Source: SAR324 cluster bacterium
GTDB lineage: Bacteria; SAR324; JACQKK01
Assembly (NCBI GenBank): GCA_022574555.1
Contig: JACZRV010000019.1
Coordinates: 1-41,942, forward strand
Reading direction: 5' to 3'
DNA length: 41,942 bases
Shown here: piece by piece, positions 34,603 to 41,942 of the stretch
Layout of the letters: the number at the start of each line of letters is the position of its first letter
Numbering within the stretch: the stretch's first letter is position 1
Position numbers and translations under genes: made by a program
Notes under the pieces: generated by a model
Databases searched by the model: none
What the model saw: the letters and a program-made list of their open reading frames with translations, nothing else
What the model was told of the DNA's origin: nothing

Positions 34603-36099
34603 CTATCGGTATTCCACGATTTCCTCGAGTTTTTCGTCTGCCCGGGGCGGAAATGCGTCCAGGTCGCTGGACGCAGCCGCCTTTAGGAAGGAATCCACCC
34701 ACCAGAATATATCTTGCTCCTGAACCGACCTGCGCAGCTTTCGCATGCGCGAGCGCCGCTCTGCCATCGGCATCTTGTACGCCTGGTAGATCGTGTCCGC
34801 CATTTGATCCCGATCGTACGGATTTACCAGCAAGGCATTTTTGCGCATCTGCTCGGCAGTCCCGGTAAATTCGCTGAGGATAAGCACACCCTCGTCATCC
34901 AGGCTCGAAGCGCAGTATTCCTTGGCCACCAGATTCATGCCATCTTCCAACGGCGTAAGGAGCGCGATTCCGGCCGTACGGTATAGAGCCAGTAATTCAT
35001 CACGATCCAGATGACGGAATATATAATGGATAGGCACCCAACCTGATTCGGTGAATTCGCCGTTGATCTTTCCGACGAGCCGCTCCACTTCGGCCCGCAG
35101 GTCGTGGTAAGGGGGAATTTCCTCGCGGCTGGGAACGACAACCTGGATCAGGCTGATGCGCGTGCGCAATTCCTCGTACCGTTCCAGTGCCAGCCGGAAT
35201 CCGTCCAGCTTGTAGGGAAGGCCCTTGGTGTAATCGAGGCGATCGACTCCGATCATCAGTTCACGGTCGGGCAGCCGCTCACGGATGCTCCAGGCCATCT
35301 CGGCCACTTCTTCCGAGGCTGCCTGGGAGGCAAACTGTTCGAAATCGATGCTGATCGGAAAGTTGCCCAGCCGCACTTCCCGCTGGCCAACGGTCATGAC
35401 GGTAAACGGATTTTTGCCGGAGACAGTCACCTGCTTTTCCAGCGCCCGTACGCACTGTACAAAATTCTGCCGGAAATTCGAGGTCTGGAAACCCACGAAG
35501 TCATAGTCGAGGAGCGCATCGATGATCTGTGTGCGCCACGGAAGTTTGAGAAATATATCCGGGGGCGGAAAGGGTATGTGAAGAAAAAATCCAACCGGCG
35601 CCTTGATCTTTGCTTTCTTGAGTTCCTGAGCAAGCAGCATCAGGTGGTAATCATGCACCCAAAGGAAATCGTTGGACTGGACATTGTCCGATACCACATC
35701 GGCGAATTTACGATTGACGGCGCGGTATACCGTCCAGTACTCCGGGTCGAAATTGCAGACCGTATGCAGGGCATGGAATAGGGGCCAGATAATCTCGTTG
35801 GAGAAGCCGTAGTAGAACTTGTCCCGCTCTTCCGGAGTCAGGGTCACGGCCTTGAGCCCATATCCTGCCTGGGGACTGGCCTTGAGCAGTTGGTCCAGAT
35901 CCACGTCTTCAAGGGTGCCGGGCCAGCCTATCCAGAGGCCACCCCGGTCGCGAAGCACCGGAGCGAGTGCCGATACCAATCCGCCCGAACTTGGCCTGAG
36001 CCGCCATTGGCCTTCCTCCCTCTCGATGGAAACAGGCAGGCGGTTGGAGATGATTACGAGACGCTTTTCCGCGCCTTTTATTCTTCTCGATTTACGCAC
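34603..36099 (-). CDS. otsA: trehalose-6-phosphate synthase
   Basis: The 498-residue GT20 enzyme joins UDP-glucose (or another NDP-glucose) and glucose-6-phosphate. Hallmarks are [11 protein letters not shown] at the start, [19 protein letters not shown] (the YHL region), [13 protein letters not shown] and LVAKEYCAS with [11 protein letters not shown] near the C-terminus. It overlaps the otsB stop by 22 bp and is the last gene of a four-gene trehalose operon. Trehalose is a compatible solute and stress protectant. The C-terminus extends about 30 residues past the core domain without a recognised motif. Confidence 0.95.
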   Translation of the reverse strand: MRKSRRIKGAEKRLVIISNRLPVSIEREEGQWRLRPSSGGLVSALAPVLRDRGGLWIGWPGTLEDVDLDQLLKASPQAGYGLKAVTLTPEERDKFYYGFSNEIIWPLFHALHTVCNFDPEYWTVYRAVNRKFADVVSDNVQSNDFLWVHDYHLMLLAQELKKAKIKAPVGFFLHIPFPPPDIFLKLPWRTQIIDALLDYDFVGFQTSNFRQNFVQCVRALEKQVTVSGKNPFTVMTVGQREVRLGNFPISIDFEQFASQAASEEVAEMAWSIRERLPDRELMIGVDRLDYTKGLPYKLDGFRLALERYEELRTRISLIQVVVPSREEIPPYHDLRAEVERLVGKINGEFTESGWVPIHYIFRHLDRDELLALYRTAGIALLTPLEDGMNLVAKEYCASSLDDEGVLILSEFTGTAEQMRKNALLVNPYDRDQMADTIYQAYKMPMAERRSRMRKLRRSVQEQDIFWWVDSFLKAAASSDLDAFPPRADEKLEEIVEYR

Positions 36100-36977
36100 G
36101 CCGACCTCCAGTTATTGAGAAATTCCAGCAGTTCGTCCGGCGGCCGCAGCCACCAATCAGCTTGGGTCTGTCGCCATTGATCCCGCACCAGGATGGCCAA
36201 CGCAGAGCCGGAAGTGCGCCGATGCAAGGCCTCGAATGCATCCTCGTCGGTGGCGTCGTCACCCAGGTAGGCCGCTACAGCGGCGGGATGCATTTCGGCG
36301 AGGACGGCGCTCACGGCGTGACCCTTGTTTCGTCCCGTCGCCGTGAGCTCGATCCCGCCGTCGAAATTCTTCACGGTCAACCCTCCGCGCCGGCATATCG
36401 CATCCCAATTTTCGTGCGCACGGCGTTCCAGATCGCGGGCATCCCCCGGAGGCAGATCCCGCCAGTGTAGAGCAATGCCGGCAGGTTTGAGTTCCCACCC
36501 ATCGGCGAAATCGAGTTCACGAACCCAATCGGCCGCCTGCCCCAGGGCAGCGGCCACCGCAGGAGGGAGGGGCGTCAACTCGCGTCTTCCGTCCGGCATC
36601 AGCCGTTCCCAACCGTGGCTGCCCCAAATTTCCGGTGTATGGGCCAATCCCAGCAACGGGAGCAAATCGGCGATCGCCCGGCCACTGACGAGCACGACTC
36701 GGCACCGGCCGTTTACCAGCAATTCGTCAAGGGCTTCGACGACGCCCGGATAGGGCCGGGCCTCGTCTCTGCGTTTCCTGAACGGCGCCAACGTGCCGTC
36801 ATAGTCCAACAATAGCACTCGGCCGGGCGCTGCGGACACAGCGCTGAAAAACCGCTCCGGTTTCCATTCAGTGCTGAGCAACCTCATGAAATCGTATCCC
36901 GGACGCGATAGGGCAGAGATTCGCGGTGGTCCATATTTGTAGCGCTTCTTGGCGATCCGTGGAGTGCCCGCCGGCAT
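36078..36977 (-). CDS. otsB: trehalose-6-phosphate phosphatase
   Basis: The 299-residue HAD-superfamily enzyme removes phosphate from trehalose-6-phosphate. The nucleophile motif DYDGTLAPF (about 58-66), VLVSGRAI (motif II region), a Lys in GRNKGHAV and the acidic motif LGDDATDEDAF (about 249-259) are all present. The start at 36977 lies 6 bp after treT; an ATG at 36887 is an alternative giving 269 residues, closer to the usual length. Either way it completes the OtsA/OtsB route and sits between treT and otsA in the operon. Confidence 0.93.
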   Translation of the reverse strand: MPAGTPRIAKKRYKYGPPRISALSRPGYDFMRLLSTEWKPERFFSAVSAAPGRVLLLDYDGTLAPFRKRRDEARPYPGVVEALDELLVNGRCRVVLVSGRAIADLLPLLGLAHTPEIWGSHGWERLMPDGRRELTPLPPAVAAALGQAADWVRELDFADGWELKPAGIALHWRDLPPGDARDLERRAHENWDAICRRGGLTVKNFDGGIELTATGRNKGHAVSAVLAEMHPAAVAAYLGDDATDEDAFEALHRRTSGSALAILVRDQWRQTQADWWLRPPDELLEFLNNWRSACVNREE

Positions 36978-36983
36978 ATGGGC

Positions 36984-38225
36984 TCAGACGAGCTCGATGC
37001 GATCTCCATTGGCGTGCGTGAGCACCAGGATCAACGCCAGATATTCCCTCAAGTGACGGGTCAACAAGAAATTTTCCCTCACGAACTCCCGCGCCTTGAT
37101 CCCCATATCCGCCAGCTTTTGCCTGTTATGAAGGAGATAGCGAACGCGCAAGGCGGCCCCTTCGGGGGTATTGACCAGGAAACCTGTGTGGTGATCCACG
37201 ACCTGCAAGCGGATGCCTCCCGTGTCGCCACCGATCACCGCCTTGCCCTTCCACATCGCCTCGGTCACCGTCAGGCCGAAGCCCTCCCTGATCGATTTCT
37301 GCAATACTACCACCGCCGCCCGTTGCAGGGCATTGATGGCACGGTGGGCGTCGGGGGGCAGGTCAAGAATGTGAATCCGGGGATCGCCCCCGGCGGCATT
37401 GCGCACTTCGTCCAGCACGATCGCGCCTTCCGGATCGTCACTGGCGCCTCCTCCAGCCAGCACCAAACTCAGGTTGGGCAGGAAAACTTTGGCCAGCTTG
37501 TAAGCCTGGATGACCCCCATCGGATCCTTGAAACGGTCGAAGCGGGAAACCTGGAGCATGATCTGTTCCTCCGGATTCACTCCCAATTGCTGCAGCACAT
37601 CGCTAATCTCTGCGTCGCTCATGTCGATGTTCTTCTCGCTCAACGGATCGATGCTCGGGGGAATCAGATACATCGCATGGGGCAGCTGTTGGGCAAAATC
37701 GGCCAGGGAAAAGATACTCGCGTCATAAGCGGCCAACTCGCCGCGGAGATATTTCCAGATGGGGCGGTAGGGTCTTGCGATATCGATGTGGCAGCGCCAG
37801 ATCCACTTGCCGCGCCGTCGAGGGCAATGGCGCAGGAAAAAGGCGGGCTGGGGATCGTGGATAAATACGACGTCAGCCTCTTCCAGCATCGACCGGTGCT
37901 GTTCCGCATTTCGGGCGTTGGTCTCTTCATAGGCATGCAGCATCTCGTCGGAGATGGTGACTCGGGCGCCTTGCAGGGCATTGTGCATGTTCTTGGTACA
38001 AACATAGAAGTCGCCGTCCCCCTCGATGATCTCCCAGACGGCATCGATCCCCAGTTCCCGCATCAGGGGCACCAGCCGCTCCAATATTTCGGCGACCCCG
38101 CCACCGGAACGGGTGGAATTGATATGGACTACCCGCAGTCCCCGCAACGGGACCGCGAGCTGCCGCAAATGACTGATCACATCGTCCCCCGCCACCGCGC
38201 TGTACGCGTCGAGCAGATTCTTCAT
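36984..38225 (-). CDS. treT: trehalose synthase TreT-like GT4 glycosyltransferase
   Basis: The 413-residue protein is a GT-B fold, GT4-family enzyme. VVHINSTRSGGGVAEILERL near the start is the TreT signature; QVSRFDRFKDPMGVIQAY and SIREGFGLTVTEAMWKGKAVIGG mark the nucleotide-sugar-binding half. TreT makes trehalose directly from NDP-glucose and glucose, reversibly. I chose the ATG at 38225 because it overlaps the stop of the upstream gene as ATGA and gives a natural N-terminus (KNLLDAYSAVAGDD). It is followed by otsB after 6 bp. Having TreT and OtsA/OtsB in one operon gives two independent synthesis routes. Confidence 0.9.
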   Translation of the reverse strand: MKNLLDAYSAVAGDDVISHLRQLAVPLRGLRVVHINSTRSGGGVAEILERLVPLMRELGIDAVWEIIEGDGDFYVCTKNMHNALQGARVTISDEMLHAYEETNARNAEQHRSMLEEADVVFIHDPQPAFFLRHCPRRRGKWIWRCHIDIARPYRPIWKYLRGELAAYDASIFSLADFAQQLPHAMYLIPPSIDPLSEKNIDMSDAEISDVLQQLGVNPEEQIMLQVSRFDRFKDPMGVIQAYKLAKVFLPNLSLVLAGGGASDDPEGAIVLDEVRNAAGGDPRIHILDLPPDAHRAINALQRAAVVVLQKSIREGFGLTVTEAMWKGKAVIGGDTGGIRLQVVDHHTGFLVNTPEGAALRVRYLLHNRQKLADMGIKAREFVRENFLLTRHLREYLALILVLTHANGDRIELV

Positions 38226-38908
38226 GCCGGAGCCTGAAAAGCGAAATAGTCCCGGAACAATTCGCAAAGCTCGGCCTTGAGTTCAGCCACGGTGACGAAG
38301 TAGTAGTCCAAGGCGGCAAGATTTTCTCGCAGCCGGACGTATTGCTCGCCAAATTCAGCCAGCCATTCCCGGAAGTCGTCGCCGCCGCCCGGCGTACGCC
38401 GGCGGGCATCCACGAAATGGTAGAATACGCTTCCTACCGAAAGATGGGGCAGATATTCCGCAAGCGCTTCGGGTGCGGGAATCACTTTGTGGGTGTCGAA
38501 GACCACGATCTGGGATCGGATGAAATTGAATTGCTGGTCTGCCTTGGACCAGCTCACATGTTCGCTTTCGTCGAGACGCGCCTCCACCACCTCGACCAGT
38601 TCCTGCCGCAGTGATTCCAGATCATCGAATTCCGTCGGGTCCAGCACCCCCAGCCGTTCGGCCAGGATGGAATCGTGCAAACCGTGGCGGGACCAGGCGG
38701 CGAAATCGTTGCTGTACTCGGGATCGACGAACTTGGGCCGCATCAGCCCACCCCAGAAATGGTGGTAGATAGAGTCGGGATGTATGGACTGCAGGTGGTC
38801 GCGCAGTTCGCGCAGGTTTTGGGCCCGATTGCCCGTGGCGATCGCCAACAGCGCGCAATCCCTGATTTTGAAGACCTGGCCGTGGCGTATTTTGCCGGGA
38901 CCCATCAA
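38222..38908 (-). CDS. DUF5752-like protein of the trehalose operon
   Basis: The 228-residue protein has no known catalytic motif that I recognise. Visible segments are FKIRDCALLAIATGNRAQNLRELRDHL (split here across about residues 13-39), SIYHHFWGGLMRPKF and GSVFYHFVDARRRTPGG. From memory these match the DUF5752 family, which occurs beside sugar-nucleotide or glycosyltransferase genes. It is cytoplasmic and rich in charged residues. It opens the operon and overlaps treT by 4 bp (ATGA), so it probably works with trehalose synthesis, perhaps as a regulator or accessory subunit. That function is inference. Confidence 0.72.
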   Translation of the reverse strand: MMGPGKIRHGQVFKIRDCALLAIATGNRAQNLRELRDHLQSIHPDSIYHHFWGGLMRPKFVDPEYSNDFAAWSRHGLHDSILAERLGVLDPTEFDDLESLRQELVEVVEARLDESEHVSWSKADQQFNFIRSQIVVFDTHKVIPAPEALAEYLPHLSVGSVFYHFVDARRRTPGGGDDFREWLAEFGEQYVRLRENLAALDYYFVTVAELKAELCELFRDYFAFQAPA

Positions 38909-39502
38909 TAGTGCCTGTCCAAAGTTGTCCCCGATACCGAATTCAGTGGATCATGTTGTCCCCGGTTGCCGCAACCATTCTTGCCGGGCAAACGGTGTTG
39001 ATGCTGCCAGGTTCGTTTATACGGCCGTGGATCGAAGGGGTGTGACCAAAACAAATTAACGAAATATTATGGGGAAACGAGTCCTCCCACAGACCCATTC
39101 GGGCGGTATGACTCAGTACGCCGTGAATTCCAGGATAAAAATAGGCCGAATTTCTTCTATAAATCGAAAATAAAGACAGATCGAAAATAAAGACCAAAAT
39201 GGTCAAGGGTACTCCGGTCTGGGAAAACCTATGGGAATTTAAACGGGTAAAGCCTTGACCGCGGGAGGCAATTGATTACAGGATTTACAGAGCGATGATG
39301 ACGGCACGGAGATTCTCCCCGTTTGATGTAGGCTTTCCGGTACCTTTATTCTTCCGCAAAACCAATCTATAAAAATATTGCGGAATTGATTGATTCATAA
39401 ATACCCCATACACTAGACTGATATCCATCCCGCTGTTCGCAATTTTACTTGCAATGCTGCGGAATCAATGTTATTAATGTAATTATATGCAGGTAATATA
39501 CA
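38909..39502. other. 594-bp AT-rich intergenic region
   Basis: This is the longest gene-free stretch in the window. It is clearly more AT-rich than its surroundings, above all at 39110-39200 and 39360-39500, and separates the divergent trehalose and nad operons, so both promoters should be here. A 17-bp tandem repeat lies at 39164-39197. I see no supported gene; an 87-residue open frame on the minus strand has no protein-like features. Confidence 0.5.
39164..39197. repeat. 17-bp tandem direct repeat
   Basis: TCGAAAATAAAGACAGA (39164-39180) is followed directly by TCGAAAATAAAGACCAA; the first 14 bases are identical. It could be a pair of regulator-binding sites on one face of the helix or a simple duplication. 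Confidence 0.8.
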
Positions 39503-39730
39503 ATGATAGACGAATCAATAAAGAAAAAAGTGAGAACTTTTTCAGCCAACGACACAGAGATCGACATGCTCAATACCTTGGCCAAATACCATGGTTTTTC
39601 CAAGAGCGCTACGATCACGAATCTGATCAAAAAGGAGTTCTGGCGCGTATACCCATCGGGTACAGCGCAGATCAGGCCCGACGAGCATGCTTGGGTCAAG
39701 GAGAAAACCCGTGAAAGCAACACCGCCTAG
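39503..39730 (+). CDS. small ribbon-helix-helix-like protein
   Basis: The 75-residue protein has the outline of a ribbon-helix-helix fold: a short strand-like segment (KVRTFSAND), a helix (EIDMLNTLAKYHG) and a second helix (SKSATITNLIKKEFW). The tail of about 25 residues is charged. Such proteins are usually DNA-binding repressors or antitoxins. No toxin-like partner is present; instead it overlaps the nadA start by 20 bp, suggesting cotranscription with, and possibly control of, the NAD genes. The start region is AT-rich with AGG 9 bases before the ATG. The fold call is by eye. Confidence 0.6.
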   Translation: MIDESIKKKVRTFSANDTEIDMLNTLAKYHGFSKSATITNLIKKEFWRVYPSGTAQIRPDEHAWVKEKTRESNTA

Positions 39731-40724
39731 CGATAGCTCCATTCCCCCCGGACCGCCTCCCACCGTAGCCGGCCCGCCTCAATCCGCCCTTGCCGAGGAT
39801 TTCTGGCAGATCGAAGAAATCCGCAGCCTGGCGCGCACTCACGACGCGGTCATCCTGGCCCACAATTACCAGATCGCTCCCGTGCAGGACGCTGCCGATT
39901 TCGTGGGTGATTCGTTGGGGCTGGCTCTGGAAGCCCAGAAAACCAGCGCCAAACGGATCATATTTTGCGGGGTGCACTTCATGGCGGAATCGGCCAAGGT
40001 GCTGAACCCGGACAAACGGGTATTCCTGCCCCACATCGCCGCCGGCTGCTCCCTGGCAGACAGCATCACCGCTGAAAGCCTGGAGGATTGGCGCGATCGT
40101 TACCCCGGCCACACGGTGGTGACCTATATCAACAGTTCGGCGGAAGTTAAGGCGCTGAGCGACATCTGCTGTACGTCCGCCAACGCCGTTTCCGTCGTGC
40201 GCCACGTTCCCAACAACAAGATTTTATTGACCCCGGATCGAAACCTGGGGGCATGGGTGGCCAAGCTGGTGCCGGAAAAGGAGATCGTAATCTACGACGG
40301 TGTCTGCCCCACCCACGACGTATTGCGCGGAGCCAACGTGCGCAAAACCAAAGCCGACCACCCGGGGGCCGTGGTCATCGCCCATCCCGAGTGCCGCGAG
40401 GATGTCCTGGCCCTGGCGGACGAGATTTGTTCCACGACGGCCATGATGGATCGAGTCGCCAAGTACCCGCAGGCGCACACATTCATCGTCGCCACGGAGA
40501 GTGGCCTCATTCACCAAATGCGCAAGCGGTTTCCAGATAAAGAATTCGTCCTTGCCGATGGATGCATCGGTTGCCGTTTGCACTGCCCTTATATGAAGGT
40601 AACTGCCCTGGCCGACGTTCGCCGCTCCATCGTGGAAGAAGTGCACGAAATCCATGTTCCACCTGAAATTGCGGACGGAGCACGGGTGGCCCTGGAACGG
40701 ATGATGGCGGTGCCACGGGATTAA
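39711..40724 (+). CDS. nadA: quinolinate synthase A
   Basis: The 337-residue enzyme condenses iminoaspartate with dihydroxyacetone phosphate to give quinolinate, the NAD precursor, using a [4Fe-4S] cluster. Probable cluster ligands are Cys113 (AGCSLADS), Cys228 (HPEC) and one of Cys285/288/292 in DGCIGCRLHCPYMK. ILAHNYQ near residue 48, GVHFMAE and the repeated YINSSAEVKA segment are also typical. I chose GTG 39711 because AAGGAG lies 7 bases upstream; an in-frame upstream start (39687) has no such site. It is followed by nadC, with no nadB in the window. Confidence 0.95.
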   Translation: MKATPPSDSSIPPGPPPTVAGPPQSALAEDFWQIEEIRSLARTHDAVILAHNYQIAPVQDAADFVGDSLGLALEAQKTSAKRIIFCGVHFMAESAKVLNPDKRVFLPHIAAGCSLADSITAESLEDWRDRYPGHTVVTYINSSAEVKALSDICCTSANAVSVVRHVPNNKILLTPDRNLGAWVAKLVPEKEIVIYDGVCPTHDVLRGANVRKTKADHPGAVVIAHPECREDVLALADEICSTTAMMDRVAKYPQAHTFIVATESGLIHQMRKRFPDKEFVLADGCIGCRLHCPYMKVTALADVRRSIVEEVHEIHVPPEIADGARVALERMMAVPRD

Positions 40725-40833
40725 AATCCGCGCCGGCCATCCACGTTTGCCGCCCATGCGGACGCGGCCCGCCACCGAAAGCATTTTCGCAACCCCAACC
40801 CTCGCAGATAAATTGCCCCTCCAGCCCGATGCG

Positions 40834-41694
40834 ATGCTTCCCCAACCGGTCATCGAGTCCGTTGTGGAGATGGCCCTGGCCGAGGATCGCCCTTGGGGCG
40901 ATATGACGTCCGAGGCATTCCTGCCCCGCGGGATTTCCGTCCGGCTTACCGTCTCTCCTCGCCGGGAGGGGGTCCTATGCGGACTGCCCCTGGCCGAGGC
41001 TGTTTTCCGGCGTGTCGCTCCGGAAGCCAGCTGGGAGCAGGCCGTGGCGGATGGCACCCGCGCCGAGGCGGGCAGTACAGTGGCGGCCGTCACTGGATCG
41101 GCGCGGAATCTGTTGCAGGGCGAGCGCGTCGCGCTCAATTTCCTCCAGCATTTGTCGGGTATCGCCACCCTGACCGCGGCTTATGTGTCGCGGGCGCAGG
41201 AGGGAAACCCCGGCGTAAAGGTGACTGACACACGCAAGACCACGCCAGGGATGAGGGCGCTGGAAAAATACGCCGTGCGCGTAGGGGGCGGCACCAGCCA
41301 CAGATTCGGACTTTCCGACGGCGTCCTGGTGAAAGACAATCATCTGGCGGTCCTGCGACGGGCCGGCATTTCCCTGAGGCAAGCCATCGCCGGCGCGCGG
41401 CGCCGCATTCCCCATACCTGCAAAATAGAAGTGGAAGTGGAGTCACCTGAACAGGCGCAAGAGGCACTGGATAGCGGGGCGGATATCCTGCTGCTCGACA
41501 ACATGTCGCCGGCGGCAATGCGAGAGGTGGTGACCCAGTGCCAGGGGCGATGCCTGACCGAAGCATCGGGAAATATATCGCTTGAGCGCGTGGCCGAAGT
41601 GGCGGCAACGGGGGTGGATCTGATCTCCGTCGGCGCCCTCACCCATTCCGCCCCGGCTCTCGACATCGGCCTGGATTGCTCCCCCGCCGAATAA
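40834..41694 (+). CDS. nadC: nicotinate-nucleotide pyrophosphorylase (carboxylating)
   Basis: With ATG 40834 the product is 286 residues, the usual length. It converts quinolinate and PRPP to nicotinate mononucleotide, the step after NadA. Motifs include ALAEDRPWGDMTSEAF, ERVALNFLQHLSGIATLT, VTDTRKTTPGMRALEKYAV and VGGGTSHRFGLSDGVLVKDNHL (split across the PRPP/quinolinate pocket), then ILLLDNMSP and LTEASGNISLE. An upstream ATG at 40756 would add 26 residues not found in typical members; neither start has a good ribosome binding site. It is in one operon with nadA. Confidence 0.95.
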   Translation: MLPQPVIESVVEMALAEDRPWGDMTSEAFLPRGISVRLTVSPRREGVLCGLPLAEAVFRRVAPEASWEQAVADGTRAEAGSTVAAVTGSARNLLQGERVALNFLQHLSGIATLTAAYVSRAQEGNPGVKVTDTRKTTPGMRALEKYAVRVGGGTSHRFGLSDGVLVKDNHLAVLRRAGISLRQAIAGARRRIPHTCKIEVEVESPEQAQEALDSGADILLLDNMSPAAMREVVTQCQGRCLTEASGNISLERVAEVAATGVDLISVGALTHSAPALDIGLDCSPAE

Positions 41695-41942
41695 TTTCCT
41701 GTTAATGCCGCCGGGCTGAGCGTCACCCTCGCCGGTGCCGGCCTCCCGGTACCAGCCTGCCCGATGCAATCCGCCCGCCCGATACAGTCCATTCAAGCAT
41801 GTCGGCGCTTTTTAGAAGCCCTGTGATTTTCTGCCTCCGGCGGGAAGGGGGGCACGATGCCATGTTATTGGCCCCCTTCACCCCCTGCAACGGAGCGCGG
41901 CTCCCTTGACCCTGTATAGTTTGTTAAACCAATGGGATACAC
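41695..41942. other. window-end intergenic stretch
   Basis: This 248-base stretch follows nadC. A possible long-loop hairpin (GAAGGGGG near 41846 and CCCCCTTC near 41873) has no T run, and I see no supported gene before the window ends. Confidence 0.35.

Noticed and set aside
38943..39206. 87-residue minus-strand open frame in the AT-rich gap
   Set aside because: No ribosome binding site or domain-like pattern; it covers the tandem repeat and the likely promoter region.

Overview
The window reads as chromosomal DNA of a Gram-negative, GC-rich, respiring bacterium. Support comes from an apolipoprotein N-acyltransferase, a lipoprotein, several signal peptides, predicted outer-membrane barrels, c-type cytochromes and the oxygen-dependent benzoyl-CoA epoxidase (box) pathway. 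The gene mix would fit a deltaproteobacterium-like or other uncultured proteobacterial-grade lineage, but nothing here fixes the taxon. I saw no rRNA, tRNA, transposase, phage gene or CRISPR array.

Layout: (1) 134-2679, a GNAT-like/MptE-like (DUF115) fusion protein and a sialidase-like beta-propeller, overlapping genes that suggest glycan decoration or turnover. (2) 3041-5290, groES-groEL with a CIRCE operator overlapping its promoter. (3) trkH. (4) 6994-10134, a redox block: a cytochrome P460 carrying a long Asn-Pro-Cys repeat, a paralogue that is almost only that repeat, and a pentahaem cytochrome. (5) 10303-18443, the most striking part: eight tightly packed minus-strand genes. They encode a MotA-like and a MotB-like stator pair, a FlgO/CsgG-like outer-membrane protein, a TPR lipoprotein, two FliF-like periplasmic proteins with TPR tails, a protein joining the C-terminal half of FliF to a whole FliG, and a PorV-like barrel. 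No rod, hook, filament or export gene is nearby. I infer an ion-driven, envelope-spanning machine built from flagellar motor parts, and I do not recognise it as a described system.

(6) 18753-21465, a DapF homologue in which both catalytic cysteines are serine, divergent from lnt. (7) An unrecognised 454-residue membrane protein. (8) 23124-27689, boxB and boxC divergent from boxR, with a TGCA-N6-TGCA operator between them and a small membrane protein after boxR; boxA and the benzoate-CoA ligase are not in the window. (9) 27756-30552, an alpha/beta hydrolase, an unknown secreted protein and a secreted staphylococcal-nuclease-like protein. (10) hisE and an atypical Old Yellow Enzyme homologue. 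(11) An EF-G paralogue with a degenerate GTPase centre. (12) 34603-38908, a trehalose operon holding both the OtsA/OtsB and the TreT routes. (13) 39503-41694, a small ribbon-helix-helix-like protein overlapping nadA, then nadC.

All domain calls come from reading motifs by eye; no database search was run.
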